Shown here in pieces: positions 14,350 to 22,031 of a stretch of DNA of 29,378 nucleotides. The position numbers and the translations under genes are program-made. The stretch is from JAXDBV01 sp034678415 (GTDB lineage Bacteria; Bacteroidota; Bacteroidia; Bacteroidales; VadinHA17): the NCBI GenBank assembly GCA_034678415.1, contig JAXDBV010000266.1, positions 1-29,378 on the forward strand, written 5' to 3'. Each line of letters starts with the position of its first letter. Position 1 is the stretch's first letter. The notes below the pieces were generated by a model. That model did no database searches and was not told the origin of the DNA. It worked only from the letters and a program-made list of their open reading frames with translations.

Positions 14350-16461
14350 TTACAACAGTCCACGGTACTTCAGCAGGGGGTTGATGGATGGTTCCCTTCC
14401 CCTGAATTTAACATACAGTTTCAATGGATCGGCTGTGTTTCCCTTCGAGAGGATGTTTTCCCTGAAGCTTGCCGCTGTAGCCTGGTCGAACAGGCCCTTT
14501 TCGACGAACATCTGGAACGCATCCTTGTCGAGCACCTCCGCCCAGATATAGCTGTAATAGCCGGCCGGGTACTGGCTGCTGAATATGTGGCCGAAGTAAG
14601 GGCTTCGGTACCTGACCACGATCCCGGGCATCATGTCTATCCGTTCCATCACCGATGATTCAAACGCCAGTGCATCCTGCCGCAGTGTGTCGGTCAACAT
14701 ATGCCAGTCCATATCCAGGTAACAGGCGGCAAGGTATTCAACGGTGATAAAACCCTGGTTAAAATACCTGCCTGCGTTTATTTTTTCCAGCAGAGTGTCA
14801 GGGATCGGTTCACCAGTTTCATAATGCATGGCATAGGTTTTCATCACCTCCGGATGCATGGCCCAGTTTTCCATGATCTGTGAAGGCAGTTCAACAAAAT
14901 CGATTGCCACATCAGTGCCTGTAAGGGAGGGATAGGTACAATCCGACAGGACGCTATGCAAGGCGTGTCCGAATTCATGAAAAAGTGTTGCCACCTCTTC
15001 AAGACTGAGAAGGCTGGGCCTGCTGCCGATGGGCTCGGGAAAATTAAAGTTCACCGTTACAACAGGATGTATCCTTGTCTCGTCCTTTCGGTACTGTTTG
15101 CGGTATTCATCTTCCCAGGCACCGCTCTGCTTCGTTTCCCGCGGATAAAAATCCATAAATATCACACCGAGGTGAGAGTCATCCTTATCAATGACTTCCC
15201 AGACCTCAACATCGGGATGGTATTTCGGGACGCTGTCGATCGTGTTGAAACGGATTCCCCACAATCGGTGAGCAACATCAAACGCGCCTTTAATCACCTG
15301 ATCGAGCTTGAAATAAGGCCGCAGTATCTCCTCATCCACGTCAAACTTTATTTTTCTCAGTTTTTCAGCGTAGTACCACCAATCCCACGGCTGTAATGTA
15401 AAGCCGCCCTTTTCCTCATCGATCAATGCCTGCAGATCGGCCGCTTCCTGCCTGGCCTTGTCCAGTGCAGGGACCCATAACCTGTCAAGGAAGCGGTACA
15501 CGGCCGACGAAGTTTTTGCCATGTTCTCTCCGAGGATAAAATCGGCAAATGATGTTGCGGAAAGAAGATGTGAGCGTTGTACCCGTAACGATGCGATGCG
15601 CGACACAAGAGCGGTATTATCGTTCATATTGCCCTGGCTGCAACGGTTGATATATGCCTTGAATATGTGTTCTCGTAAAGCTCTGTTTTCAGCATACTGA
15701 AGGAAAGGGATCATACTGGGCTTATGGAGGGTGAACACCCATGTGCCTTCCTTCCCGGCAGTGAGGGCTGCTTCGGCCGCAGCCGATATGACCGTCTGCG
15801 GTAGTCCTGCCAGATCAGCTTCATCGGTGATTACCAGCTGGTAGCCGTTGGTCTCTTCCAGCAGGTTCTCTTCAAACCGCAGCGATAACAGCGACAGCTC
15901 CCTGTTGATCTCCCTGAGCCGTGACTGGTCAGTACGATCCAGGTTGGCGCCCCCCCTGACAAACTTCTTATAGATCTCTGTTACCAGCCTCTCCTGTTCG
16001 GGGGTAAGACCCAGCCCCTTGCGCTTATCATATACCGTCTTTATACGCTGAAACAATTTTGCATTGAAAAGGATATCATCTTCATGCCGGGTCAGTATGG
16101 GTGAAATCTCCCTGGCCGCATCCTGCAGCTTGCTGTTCGTTTCCGAACTGGTGAGGTTAAAGAAAACGGCCGTGATCCTGTCAAGCATTTCGCCGCTGTA
16201 ATCCAACGCCTCAACGGTGTTTACCACATCAGGCTCATCAGAACTATTCACAATGGCTTCAATCTCCCGGTCGTGTTGTTTCATTGCTTCCTGTATTGCC
16301 GGGAGGAAATGGCCGGCCTTTATCTTATCAAAAGGAGGTATCTGGAAAGGTGTCTGCCACTCCGTTAGCAAAGGATTATACCCGGCAAGATGATCACCCC
16401 TGTCCTTGCAGGACGAACCGATCAACACTATTACAAATAACAGAAAGACAATGCGTTTCAC
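14350..16461 (-). CDS. dcp: M3-family zinc metallopeptidase (dipeptidyl carboxypeptidase type), lipoprotein
   Basis: This 703-residue, mostly helical peptidase of the thimet oligopeptidase/Dcp family degrades short peptides. The zinc site is HEFGH at 495-499 (ligands H495 and H499, catalytic E496), with the third ligand probably E524 in DFVELPSQ. The C-terminal FRGREP is also characteristic. The N-terminus is a lipoprotein signal with the modified cysteine at residue 18 (LIGSSCKDRG), so the enzyme should act in the periplasm or at the cell surface. A Lys-Asp pair directly follows the cysteine, reminiscent of the Bacteroidota lipoprotein export signal. It is monocistronic on the minus strand. 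The upstream 330 bases are AT-rich and contain TTTATTTG (one mismatch to the -7 box) on the minus strand. Confidence 0.93.
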   Translation of the reverse strand: MKRIVFLLFVIVLIGSSCKDRGDHLAGYNPLLTEWQTPFQIPPFDKIKAGHFLPAIQEAMKQHDREIEAIVNSSDEPDVVNTVEALDYSGEMLDRITAVFFNLTSSETNSKLQDAAREISPILTRHEDDILFNAKLFQRIKTVYDKRKGLGLTPEQERLVTEIYKKFVRGGANLDRTDQSRLREINRELSLLSLRFEENLLEETNGYQLVITDEADLAGLPQTVISAAAEAALTAGKEGTWVFTLHKPSMIPFLQYAENRALREHIFKAYINRCSQGNMNDNTALVSRIASLRVQRSHLLSATSFADFILGENMAKTSSAVYRFLDRLWVPALDKARQEAADLQALIDEEKGGFTLQPWDWWYYAEKLRKIKFDVDEEILRPYFKLDQVIKGAFDVAHRLWGIRFNTIDSVPKYHPDVEVWEVIDKDDSHLGVIFMDFYPRETKQSGAWEDEYRKQYRKDETRIHPVVTVNFNFPEPIGSRPSLLSLEEVATLFHEFGHALHSVLSDCTYPSLTGTDVAIDFVELPSQIMENWAMHPEVMKTYAMHYETGEPIPDTLLEKINAGRYFNQGFITVEYLAACYLDMDWHMLTDTLRQDALAFESSVMERIDMMPGIVVRYRSPYFGHIFSSQYPAGYYSYIWAEVLDKDAFQMFVEKGLFDQATAASFRENILSKGNTADPLKLYVKFRGREPSINPLLKYRGLL

Positions 16462-16794
16462 AATATCACTGAATTAAGGGTAACACGATTAAAGAATTTA
16501 TGGATGTGAAATTACTAAATAATTTATGCATATAGTTACAAAACAAATAAAATAACCTTTAACGCAGGACCAGACGTCAATTTCTTCTTTTTTTCTCCCT
16601 CCTGTGAACCGCAATACATGTGGCAGAACACGGGGCATAGATTTCGACGACAAGCTCGATGTTCTGCTGTGAGCTTTTCTCTGTTTTCCGTCCAAGAAGA
16701 AAATATTTCTGAACAATTTGAACCATTGAATATTTTTTTAATGTAATTTGTATGATGGTTACACCTAACATTGTATTAACTTAATCATTGAACA
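16462..16794. other. AT-rich divergent intergenic region
   Basis: This 333-base gap between the M3 peptidase (minus) and the GlsB-type gene (plus) must hold both promoters. Minus-strand frames at 16498-16771 would encode Ser/Arg-rich peptides without recognisable features. I see no exact TAnnTTTG, no RNA gene and no repeat of note. Confidence 0.5.
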
Positions 16795-17058
16795 ATGACA
16801 CTTACAGGTATTTTAACTTGGATTGTGCTGGGGCTGATCGTCGGGTTGCTGGCACGGTTTATCATGCCGGGCAAGGATCCCCTGGGATTTATTATCACCA
16901 TCCTCTTAGGTATAGCAGGTGCATTTGTGGGCGGGTTTCTCGGTTCTCAGCTGGGACTGGGATCGGTCAAGGGGTTTGACCTGGTTAGCATCCTGCTGGC
17001 TACCGGCGGGGCTGTTCTTATACTGATCATTTACCGGTTTCTTAAGAAGAAGAAATAA
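16795..17058 (+). CDS. GlsB/YeaQ/YmgE-type small membrane protein
   Basis: This 87-residue protein of the 'transglycosylase-associated' family (Pfam Transgly_assoc) has three hydrophobic helices: ILTWIVLGLIVGLLARFIMPG, FIITILLGIAGAFVGGFLG and LVSILLATGGAVLILIIYRFL. It ends in KKKK on the cytoplasmic side. The ARFIMPGKDP segment after the first helix and the Gly-rich second helix are the family's most recognisable parts. The molecular role is not established; relatives are often stress-induced and sit in the inner membrane. A second frame at 16788 overlaps it but lacks the helix pattern. The ABC transporter gene begins 192 bases further on, so co-transcription is possible but not evident. Confidence 0.87.
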   Translation: MTLTGILTWIVLGLIVGLLARFIMPGKDPLGFIITILLGIAGAFVGGFLGSQLGLGSVKGFDLVSILLATGGAVLILIIYRFLKKKK

Positions 17059-17250
17059 AATTCGTCCTCCCGGAACCTGATCATACATGTGCGCTCATCA
17101 CTGCCTATTTACGGGTGATGCCGCGAACGCCATTAATGTATATTGTTAGCTTCTGAATATGCCGGATTGTCATCAACATCACATTCCGTACAAGGTAAAG
17201 AATACGCATGACAGTGAAATACATGTTCATGCGGACCAGGCAGCTTACCG

Positions 17251-18150
17251 ATGAGAGCCATGAATGTACCGGTTATTGATATTACTGATCTTACAAAACA
17301 CTACGGAAAAGCCAGGGGAATAGAGCACATCAACCTGGAGATCGGTAAAGGTGAGATATTCGGGTTCATCGGGCCCAACGGCGCAGGCAAATCAACCACC
17401 ATCAGGATACTCATGAACCTGATCTTCCCTACCTCGGGCAGTGCAAGGATTATGGGGATGGATGTTATCCGACAAACAAAAGAGATCAAGGAGCGGGTAG
17501 GATACATCCCTTCCGAAGCCAACGCCTATTCATACATGCAGGCGGGTGAGTTCCTCGACTATTGCAGCAGATTCTACCGAAGGAAGGAAAAGAATGGAAG
17601 GATTCATGCACTTGCTGGGATGTTTTATCTCGATCTGCGGCGCAAGATTTCCGACCTGTCGGCTGGAAACCGTAAAAAAGTATCCATCGTTCAGGCCCTG
17701 ATCCACCGCCCTGAACTCCTCATCATGGATGAACCCACCACCGGGCTTGATCCGCTGATACAATCGGTGTTTTTTGACCTCCTCCGTTCAGAGAACCGGG
17801 AGGGGATGACTATATTCTTCTCATCACATGTTCTTGCCGAGATCCAGATGTTCTGCAAAAGAGTGGCGATCATAAAGGACGGCAGGATTATACAGCTGGA
17901 GGATATCGATACCCTGAGGGCACGACAACTGAAAAAGGTATCCCTTGAGTTTGGAAAACCATTCAACGCGGATGATTTCCATATCCGGGGAGTGGAAAGG
18001 ATCAGCGCGGGGCCGGGTAATTCGGTATCCTTCCTGTATTCAGGCACTGTCAATGACCTGGTATATTTCCTGTCGGGGAATGACATCACCAACCTGATGA
18101 TAGAAGAGCCGTCGCTGGATGAGATATTCATGCATTATTACAAGGTGTAA
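17251..18150 (+). CDS. ABC transporter ATP-binding protein
   Basis: This 299-residue ATPase subunit drives the permease that follows 12 bases later. Walker A is GPNGAGKST near residues 43-51, the Q-loop region is VGYIPSEANAY, the signature is LSAGNRKKV and Walker B is LLIMDEPTTGLDP. The switch histidine lies in FFSSHVLAE. The LSxGNRKK signature and the C-terminal 80-residue extension (to EEPSLDEIFMHYY) are typical of ABC-2 exporters of the NatA/CcmA/BcrA type. The substrate (drug, ion, lipid or peptide) cannot be read from the sequence. The start at ATG 17251 has a second in-frame ATG at 17260; either is possible. It forms an operon with the permease. Confidence 0.92.
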   Translation: MRAMNVPVIDITDLTKHYGKARGIEHINLEIGKGEIFGFIGPNGAGKSTTIRILMNLIFPTSGSARIMGMDVIRQTKEIKERVGYIPSEANAYSYMQAGEFLDYCSRFYRRKEKNGRIHALAGMFYLDLRRKISDLSAGNRKKVSIVQALIHRPELLIMDEPTTGLDPLIQSVFFDLLRSENREGMTIFFSSHVLAEIQMFCKRVAIIKDGRIIQLEDIDTLRARQLKKVSLEFGKPFNADDFHIRGVERISAGPGNSVSFLYSGTVNDLVYFLSGNDITNLMIEEPSLDEIFMHYYKV

Positions 18151-18162
18151 AGCAAGTATCGT

Positions 18163-18972
18163 ATGAACCGGAACCTGTGTCTGAAGGAAATACGGAGAAA
18201 CGCCGCGGGGCTCATCATCTGGATGGTCATCATATCTGCGCTGATCGTTGTCACAATGTCGGTCTACCCCACCTTCCTGGCTAACCATTCAAAGGTAATG
18301 GGCATGCTGACACTGGTGCCAAAAGAACTCCTGCAGTTCAAAGGTATTTCCAGCCTCGACGACCTTACATCGGTGCTGGGATTTTATGCTTCCAACAACG
18401 CGATTCTTATGTTATTGCTCGGGAGCATATATTCCATTGTGCTCTCTTCCGGTATGCTCCTGAAAGAGGAGTATAACAAGACGGCCGAATACCTTCTCAC
18501 AAGACCTCTCACCCGCGGTGAGGTATTCTTCAGCAAGCTGGCAGTCTCAGGCATCAACATTTTTTTTCTGAACCTGTTCACCAGCCTGGCAGGGTTCATC
18601 AGTATATGGATTGTTAAGACCGCTGCCTTCAGCGTGAAGGCGTTTTTATGCTTATCCGTGTATACCCTTCTCCTGAATATCTTTTTTGGTGCGACAGGCT
18701 TCCTGTTATCGACCCTGGTCAGGAGGCCGAGGCCCATCACCGCCTTCAGCATCGGACTGGTGCTTATCCTGTATTTTATTTACACTATTTCAAAGATCGC
18801 CGAAAACGTGGAATTCCTGGGCTATCTGAGCCCGTTCCGGTTCGTCGATACGAATGTGATCACCGCTCCATATGCGCTCAATGCACTCAACCTGGTATAT
18901 TTTACAGGGTTTTCATTGTTGATGCTGATCCTGGCATACCGGCTGTACAGGCGAAGGGATATTTACACCTAG
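18163..18972 (+). CDS. ABC-2 type permease
   Basis: This 269-residue integral membrane subunit is the partner of the upstream ATPase. About six hydrophobic helices are visible, beginning with AAGLIIWMVIISALIVVTMS and ending with LVYFTGFSLLMLILAYRLY. The segment LKEEYNKTAEYLLTRPLTRGE between helices two and three is the classic cytoplasmic coupling element of ABC-2 permeases (K-T-EYLL-RP). The gene is tightly linked to the ATPase (12-base gap), giving a simple two-gene exporter. No accessory periplasmic or outer-membrane component is adjacent. The plus-strand frame closes at 18972 and no strong terminator follows. A weak hairpin, CAGGA-TAT-TCCTG at 19073-19085 with T5 at 19090-19094, could end transcription. 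Confidence 0.9.
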   Translation: MNRNLCLKEIRRNAAGLIIWMVIISALIVVTMSVYPTFLANHSKVMGMLTLVPKELLQFKGISSLDDLTSVLGFYASNNAILMLLLGSIYSIVLSSGMLLKEEYNKTAEYLLTRPLTRGEVFFSKLAVSGINIFFLNLFTSLAGFISIWIVKTAAFSVKAFLCLSVYTLLLNIFFGATGFLLSTLVRRPRPITAFSIGLVLILYFIYTISKIAENVEFLGYLSPFRFVDTNVITAPYALNALNLVYFTGFSLLMLILAYRLYRRRDIYT

Positions 18973-19315
18973 CAGCAGAAATGACATACTGGCCATACCG
19001 GAACAGCTGCATTCAGGGATGTTGTGAGAAAAAGCATTGGTTGTATGGCAGATTGCAGCTTTAAAAACATGTCAGGATATTCCTGCGGGTTTTTCAGACG
19101 GAGCGGTATTTATAGCTGTGACTTCCCTGCAGGAAGGCCGTTTCTTAATGGATTCATGACCTCACACTATGCGGACTGGTAAATCATCAGGTCAAAACAA
19201 CAAGAGCTCAGTATTATTCCGTATTCCCGGGAGCGCGACCGAAAATCGTCTGAGGCCACCCCCTGACAGTGCTGATGCTATAAAAATGCCCTGCCGGATT
19301 GCGGCAAGCTTTCTT
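18973..19315. other. Non-coding stretch before the tRNA remnant
   Basis: No credible gene is seen. A weak hairpin with T5 at 19073-19094 may terminate the ABC operon. A hairpin CTTCC/GGAAG lies near 19122-19136. The last 35 bases resemble a decayed copy of the tRNA terminator at 19451-19480 (compare AAAATGCCCTGCCGG with AAAAGCCCTCCCG). Confidence 0.4.
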
Positions 19316-19336
19316 TTGTAGCGAGACCGGGAATTG
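19316..19336 (-). repeat. Truncated second copy of the tRNA-Met 3' end
   Basis: The 21 bases TTGTAGCGAGACCGGGAATTG are identical to 19482-19502. The minus strand carries the tRNA-Met 3' end from the T-loop through the T-stem strand and acceptor strand to the discriminator. No D-arm or anticodon arm follows, so this is not a functional tRNA. It may be a remnant of a tandem tRNA gene or an integration scar. Confidence 0.8.
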
Positions 19337-19365
19337 CCTTACGGCGATTCCAATAGGGGTGCTTA

Positions 19366-19485
19366 ACAACAAAAAGCCTTGTTCCGCTGCGCTTCACTAT
19401 GGTCTTTTAAGTTTTTCCGCATCATTGCTCATGCTGCTGCAAAACTTAAAAGCCCTCCCGTTATCACGGGAAGGCTTTTTGTTGT
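19366..19485. repeat. Nested inverted repeats abutting the tRNA 3' end
   Basis: Outer arms of 15 bp, ACAACAAAAAGCCTT (19366-19380) and AAGGCTTTTTGTTGT (19471-19485), are perfectly complementary. Inner arms of 12 bp, CTTTTAAGTTTT (19404-19415) and AAAACTTAAAAG (19441-19452), are also perfect. The right outer arm contains the T-tract of the tRNA terminator and ends on the tRNA discriminator base. The 120-base unit has no coding content. Confidence 0.7.
19451..19480 (-). terminator. Bidirectional terminator downstream of tRNA-Met
   Basis: AGCCCTCCCGT (19451-19461) pairs with ACGGGAAGGCT (19466-19476) at 10 of 11 positions around the tetraloop TATC. T5 ends the plus-strand side at 19476-19480. 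On the minus strand, the tRNA direction, the hairpin is followed by TTTT and AAGTTTT. Confidence 0.8.
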
Positions 19486-19558
19486 AGCGAGACCGGGAAT
19501 TGAACCCGGGACCTCATGATTATGAATCATGCGCTCTAACCAGCTGAGCTATCTCGCC
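19485..19558 (-). tRNA. tRNA-Met (anticodon CAU)
   Basis: This 74-base cloverleaf is read on the minus strand. The acceptor stem GGCGAGA pairs with TCTCGCT (first pair G-U) and the discriminator is A. The D arm is GCTC-AGCTGGTTA-GAGC. The anticodon arm is CATGA-TTCATAA-TCATG with anticodon CAU, and the T arm is CCGGG-TTCAATT-CCCGG. CCA is not encoded. The anticodon stem lacks the three G-C pairs of initiators and the first acceptor pair forms, so this is elongator Met. A CAU tRNA-Ile modified with lysidine is less likely but cannot be excluded without comparison. Confidence 0.93.
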
Positions 19559-19641
19559 ATCAATACACCGGCATCCCTGAAACAATCCTAATGGCATAAT
19601 CCCTGCTCCCGGTAATAAACAAAAAATCCTTCAAAAGCGTG

Positions 19642-19649
19642 CAAATATA
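19642..19649 (-). promoter_or_regulatory. -7 promoter element for the tRNA gene
   Basis: The minus strand reads TATATTTG here, an exact TAnnTTTG. Transcription would start about 75-80 bases before the mature tRNA 5' end at 19558, leaving a leader for RNase P to remove. No clear -33 TTG is seen. Confidence 0.4.
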
Positions 19650-19865
19650 ATATTAAATATTCATTTACTGAAGGACATCACTTCAAGTTCGCACTTTCGG
19701 GATGCCTGAATAATAAATTAAAACAATATGCATTTCTGGTTTTTGAAAATATTATTATTACCAGAAATTTCGCGTTGTAAAAATTAAATTGTATACCCGA
19801 TCTTGCCGGCGAAATAAAAGAGGTGAGCCATTCCTGATCCTGATGTGTTACGATTCAAACCTCAA

Positions 19866-19895
19866 TTGAATAACGATGGTTCATTCATAAATTTG
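19866..19895 (+). promoter_or_regulatory. Bacteroidota-type promoter for the corrinoid-activator-like gene
   Basis: TTG at 19866-19868, a 19-base spacer and TAAATTTG at 19888-19895 fit the Bacteroidota consensus with a perfect -7 box. Predicted transcription begins near 19902, leaving a leader of about 180 bases before the ATG at 20081. Confidence 0.6.
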
Positions 19896-20002
19896 TGCGT
19901 TTAGCAGATATTTGCCCGGGGAATTAATATATTCATGCGGCCCGGAAGAGGAAATGATCGCAGGAGAACGGAAGGAACGGAATAGTGAACATAACAACCT
20001 GT

Positions 20003-20064
20003 GGCGGAAGGACATAAGAACACTGCACCCGGGAAACAGCAGTACATTTTATACAGCTTCCGTC
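20003..20064 (+). promoter_or_regulatory. Potentially structured 5' leader
   Basis: GGCGGAAG (20003-20010) can pair with CTTCCGTC (20057-20064), eight pairs including one G-U. Inside, ACTGC (20022-20026) can pair with GCAGT (20039-20043) around a CCC/GGG core. No named riboswitch class is recognised: the conserved B12-box sequence is absent. It might be an attenuator or merely a chance fold. Confidence 0.3.
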
Positions 20065-20080
20065 TTCAATTAAACCATTC

Positions 20081-21574
20081 ATGAAGATACGCATCCAGAT
20101 ACTGACAGAGCAACGTTCACGGACGGTAATCTGTGAACCGGGCGCATCATTGCAGGATATTTTAAGAGCAAACGGATACTCTGTTTATGCCCCCTGCGGG
20201 GGAAAAGGAGCCTGCGGAAAATGCAGGGTAACGGTGGCGGGCGAAGGTGAAGTAATATCGTGCCGATATGTCCCCGGTAAAAACATAAGGGTAATTCTGC
20301 CGGGTGAAGGCGAAGCCAATATCCTTGTCTGCCAGACAGAGTACCTGGAAGACCTCCCTTTTCAAAGAGACAGTGAGGAATATGCCGGCCGTGAGCCCTA
20401 TGGAGCCGCCGTTGATATTGGCACAACCACCGTGGTAATGTATTTTCTCAACCTGATCACAGGCCAGATCGTGAATATTGCCTCCTTCTTAAATCCCCAG
20501 AGACAATTCGGTGCGGATGTGATCACCAGGATTCAATACTGCCAGGAACATATAAACGGGTTGAAGGAATTGCAGCAGAGTATTCTGCAGGCCATCAACC
20601 GGGAGCTGGACCGCTTCACGGCCAGGGCATTATCCCGTTCCGGGTATCTGGGGAAAATGGTGGTCGCCGGTAATACAACCATGTTGCACCTCCTGCTGGG
20701 CGCCAACCCTGTACCCATCGCACTGGCTCCGTTTACTCCTGCCTTTACCGGAAAACAAACCGTAAAAGCCGCGTCGTTGGGACTGAAAACGAATGCCGAG
20801 GCAGAGTGTATCACCCTTCCCTGTATTTCAGCCTATGTCGGGGCAGACATACTGGCCGGACTGGCTGCATTAAAAGCCCCGGGGAAAAATTATCTCTTCA
20901 TTGACATCGGCACGAACGGCGAAATAGCTCTTGTTAAAGGAGACCGGATATTCACATGTGCCACGGCGGCCGGACCGGCCTTTGAAGGAGCCAACATATC
21001 CTGTGGAATGGCTGCCGTAACCGGAGCCATCTCAGCTTTCACCGCTCCCGGCACCTATCAGGTGATTGGCAACACCGTCCCTGCCGGCATCTGCGGTTCA
21101 GGCATCGTCGACATTGTTGCTTACCTGGTAAGAAATGACCGGGTGGATGAGACCGGATGGTTGAAGGAAGCATTCATCATTAATCATGAGAGGAACATAC
21201 AGGTTATCCAGCAGGATATCCGTGAAATACAGCTGGCCAAATCGGCCATTTATTCAGGTATAAAGGTCCTCATGAAAGAGGCGGGATTGTCATTCAATGA
21301 CGTGTGTGCGCTATACCTTGCCGGTGGATTCGGGAATTATATAAATGTTCAATCAGCAGTAAATATAGGCTTGCTGCCCCATGAATTGAAAAATAGGATC
21401 TATCCGGTCGGGAACAGCGCCGTGATCGGCGCCCTGCAATACCTGAAGAACAGGGAGTTTGAAGATAAAATTAATTACATCCTGGACAGAGCAGATTATA
21501 TAGAATTATCAAACCGGGACGAGTTCCCGGTGGAATTTGCGCAAAACATGAATTTCAATACACACCGGGAGTGA
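20081..21574 (+). CDS. 2Fe-2S/ASKHA protein, corrinoid-protein reductive activator-like (DUF4445)
   Basis: This 497-residue cytoplasmic protein has an N-terminal 2Fe-2S ferredoxin domain (residues 1 to about 90) with ligands in CGGKGACGKC and a later cysteine in ILVCQTE. A C-terminal ASKHA ATPase region follows (from about 108), showing GAAVDIGTTTVVM, FIDIGTNGEIALV, GICGSGIVDIVAY and YLAGGFGNYI. Relatives (RACE proteins, RamA-like activators) reduce Co(II) corrinoid proteins with ATP so that methyltransferases regain activity. At 497 residues it is shorter than many relatives of about 600. No corrinoid protein, B12-dependent methyltransferase or methylenetetrahydrofolate gene is nearby, so its partner is unknown. 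It has a good promoter and a long leader. Confidence 0.85.
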   Translation: MKIRIQILTEQRSRTVICEPGASLQDILRANGYSVYAPCGGKGACGKCRVTVAGEGEVISCRYVPGKNIRVILPGEGEANILVCQTEYLEDLPFQRDSEEYAGREPYGAAVDIGTTTVVMYFLNLITGQIVNIASFLNPQRQFGADVITRIQYCQEHINGLKELQQSILQAINRELDRFTARALSRSGYLGKMVVAGNTTMLHLLLGANPVPIALAPFTPAFTGKQTVKAASLGLKTNAEAECITLPCISAYVGADILAGLAALKAPGKNYLFIDIGTNGEIALVKGDRIFTCATAAGPAFEGANISCGMAAVTGAISAFTAPGTYQVIGNTVPAGICGSGIVDIVAYLVRNDRVDETGWLKEAFIINHERNIQVIQQDIREIQLAKSAIYSGIKVLMKEAGLSFNDVCALYLAGGFGNYINVQSAVNIGLLPHELKNRIYPVGNSAVIGALQYLKNREFEDKINYILDRADYIELSNRDEFPVEFAQNMNFNTHRE

Positions 21575-22031
21575 GCTGACGTGGAAACAACAAACTTTTA
21601 TGAAGTCAATAATTTTCTGAGGTCATGCGGTTACTCCCTGCGTTGTTCAACACTTCCACTACCACCCGACGTTATTCAGCGAAGAAGGCATATGAAAAAC
21701 CTTCCGCACGTATTCTTTACCGACATTATGTGTATTTGCCGCAAACGCTTGTTCCGCTCCTGCCTCCCCGATACATCCACCGCCAATCATTAAAAAGAAC
21801 AACCACTCCCTTTTTCCGGCTAACCCGGATCCATTGTCAGCACGTTACCCCGGGATGATGGCCTTCCTGTGAAAGTGCAAAAAACAGTGATATTGATGGG
21901 GCAGGAAGAGAAGATCGGTATGCCGCTGACCGCCTGTTATGGTTTTTGATGCTTTATGTGGCATAATTTTTTTTATGACCGATTTTTTTTATATTGCAAA
22001 TATCAGAATAAACCAAAGACCGGTTTTTTTG
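21575..22031. other. Intergenic region with no convincing gene
   Basis: Two overlapping plus-strand frames (21581-21793 starting GTG, and 21625-21858) encode Arg/Pro/Cys-rich peptides without motifs and are probably chance or decayed sequence. From 21955 the DNA becomes T-rich with two similar strings, GACCGATTTTTTTT and GACCGGTTTTTTT, before the START-like gene. TATATTGC near 21989 is a poor -7 match. Confidence 0.4.

Noticed and set aside
16498..16771. Two minus-strand frames in the gap before the GlsB gene
   Set aside because: They lack motifs and overlap each other in different frames in AT-rich promoter DNA.
19299..19487. Plus-strand 62-residue frame across the tRNA remnant
   Set aside because: It runs through the inverted repeats and terminator; the product is not protein-like.
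19900..20080. Cobalamin riboswitch ahead of the corrinoid-activator-like gene
   Set aside because: No B12-box sequence or conserved core was found, only generic pairings.
18973..20080. Integrated mobile element next to the tRNA
   Set aside because: Despite the duplicated tRNA end, there is no integrase, excisionase or cargo gene, so only a scar can be proposed.
21581..21858. Two overlapping plus-strand frames after the corrinoid-activator-like gene
   Set aside because: No motif, no upstream signal and poor composition. A decayed gene is possible but cannot be shown.
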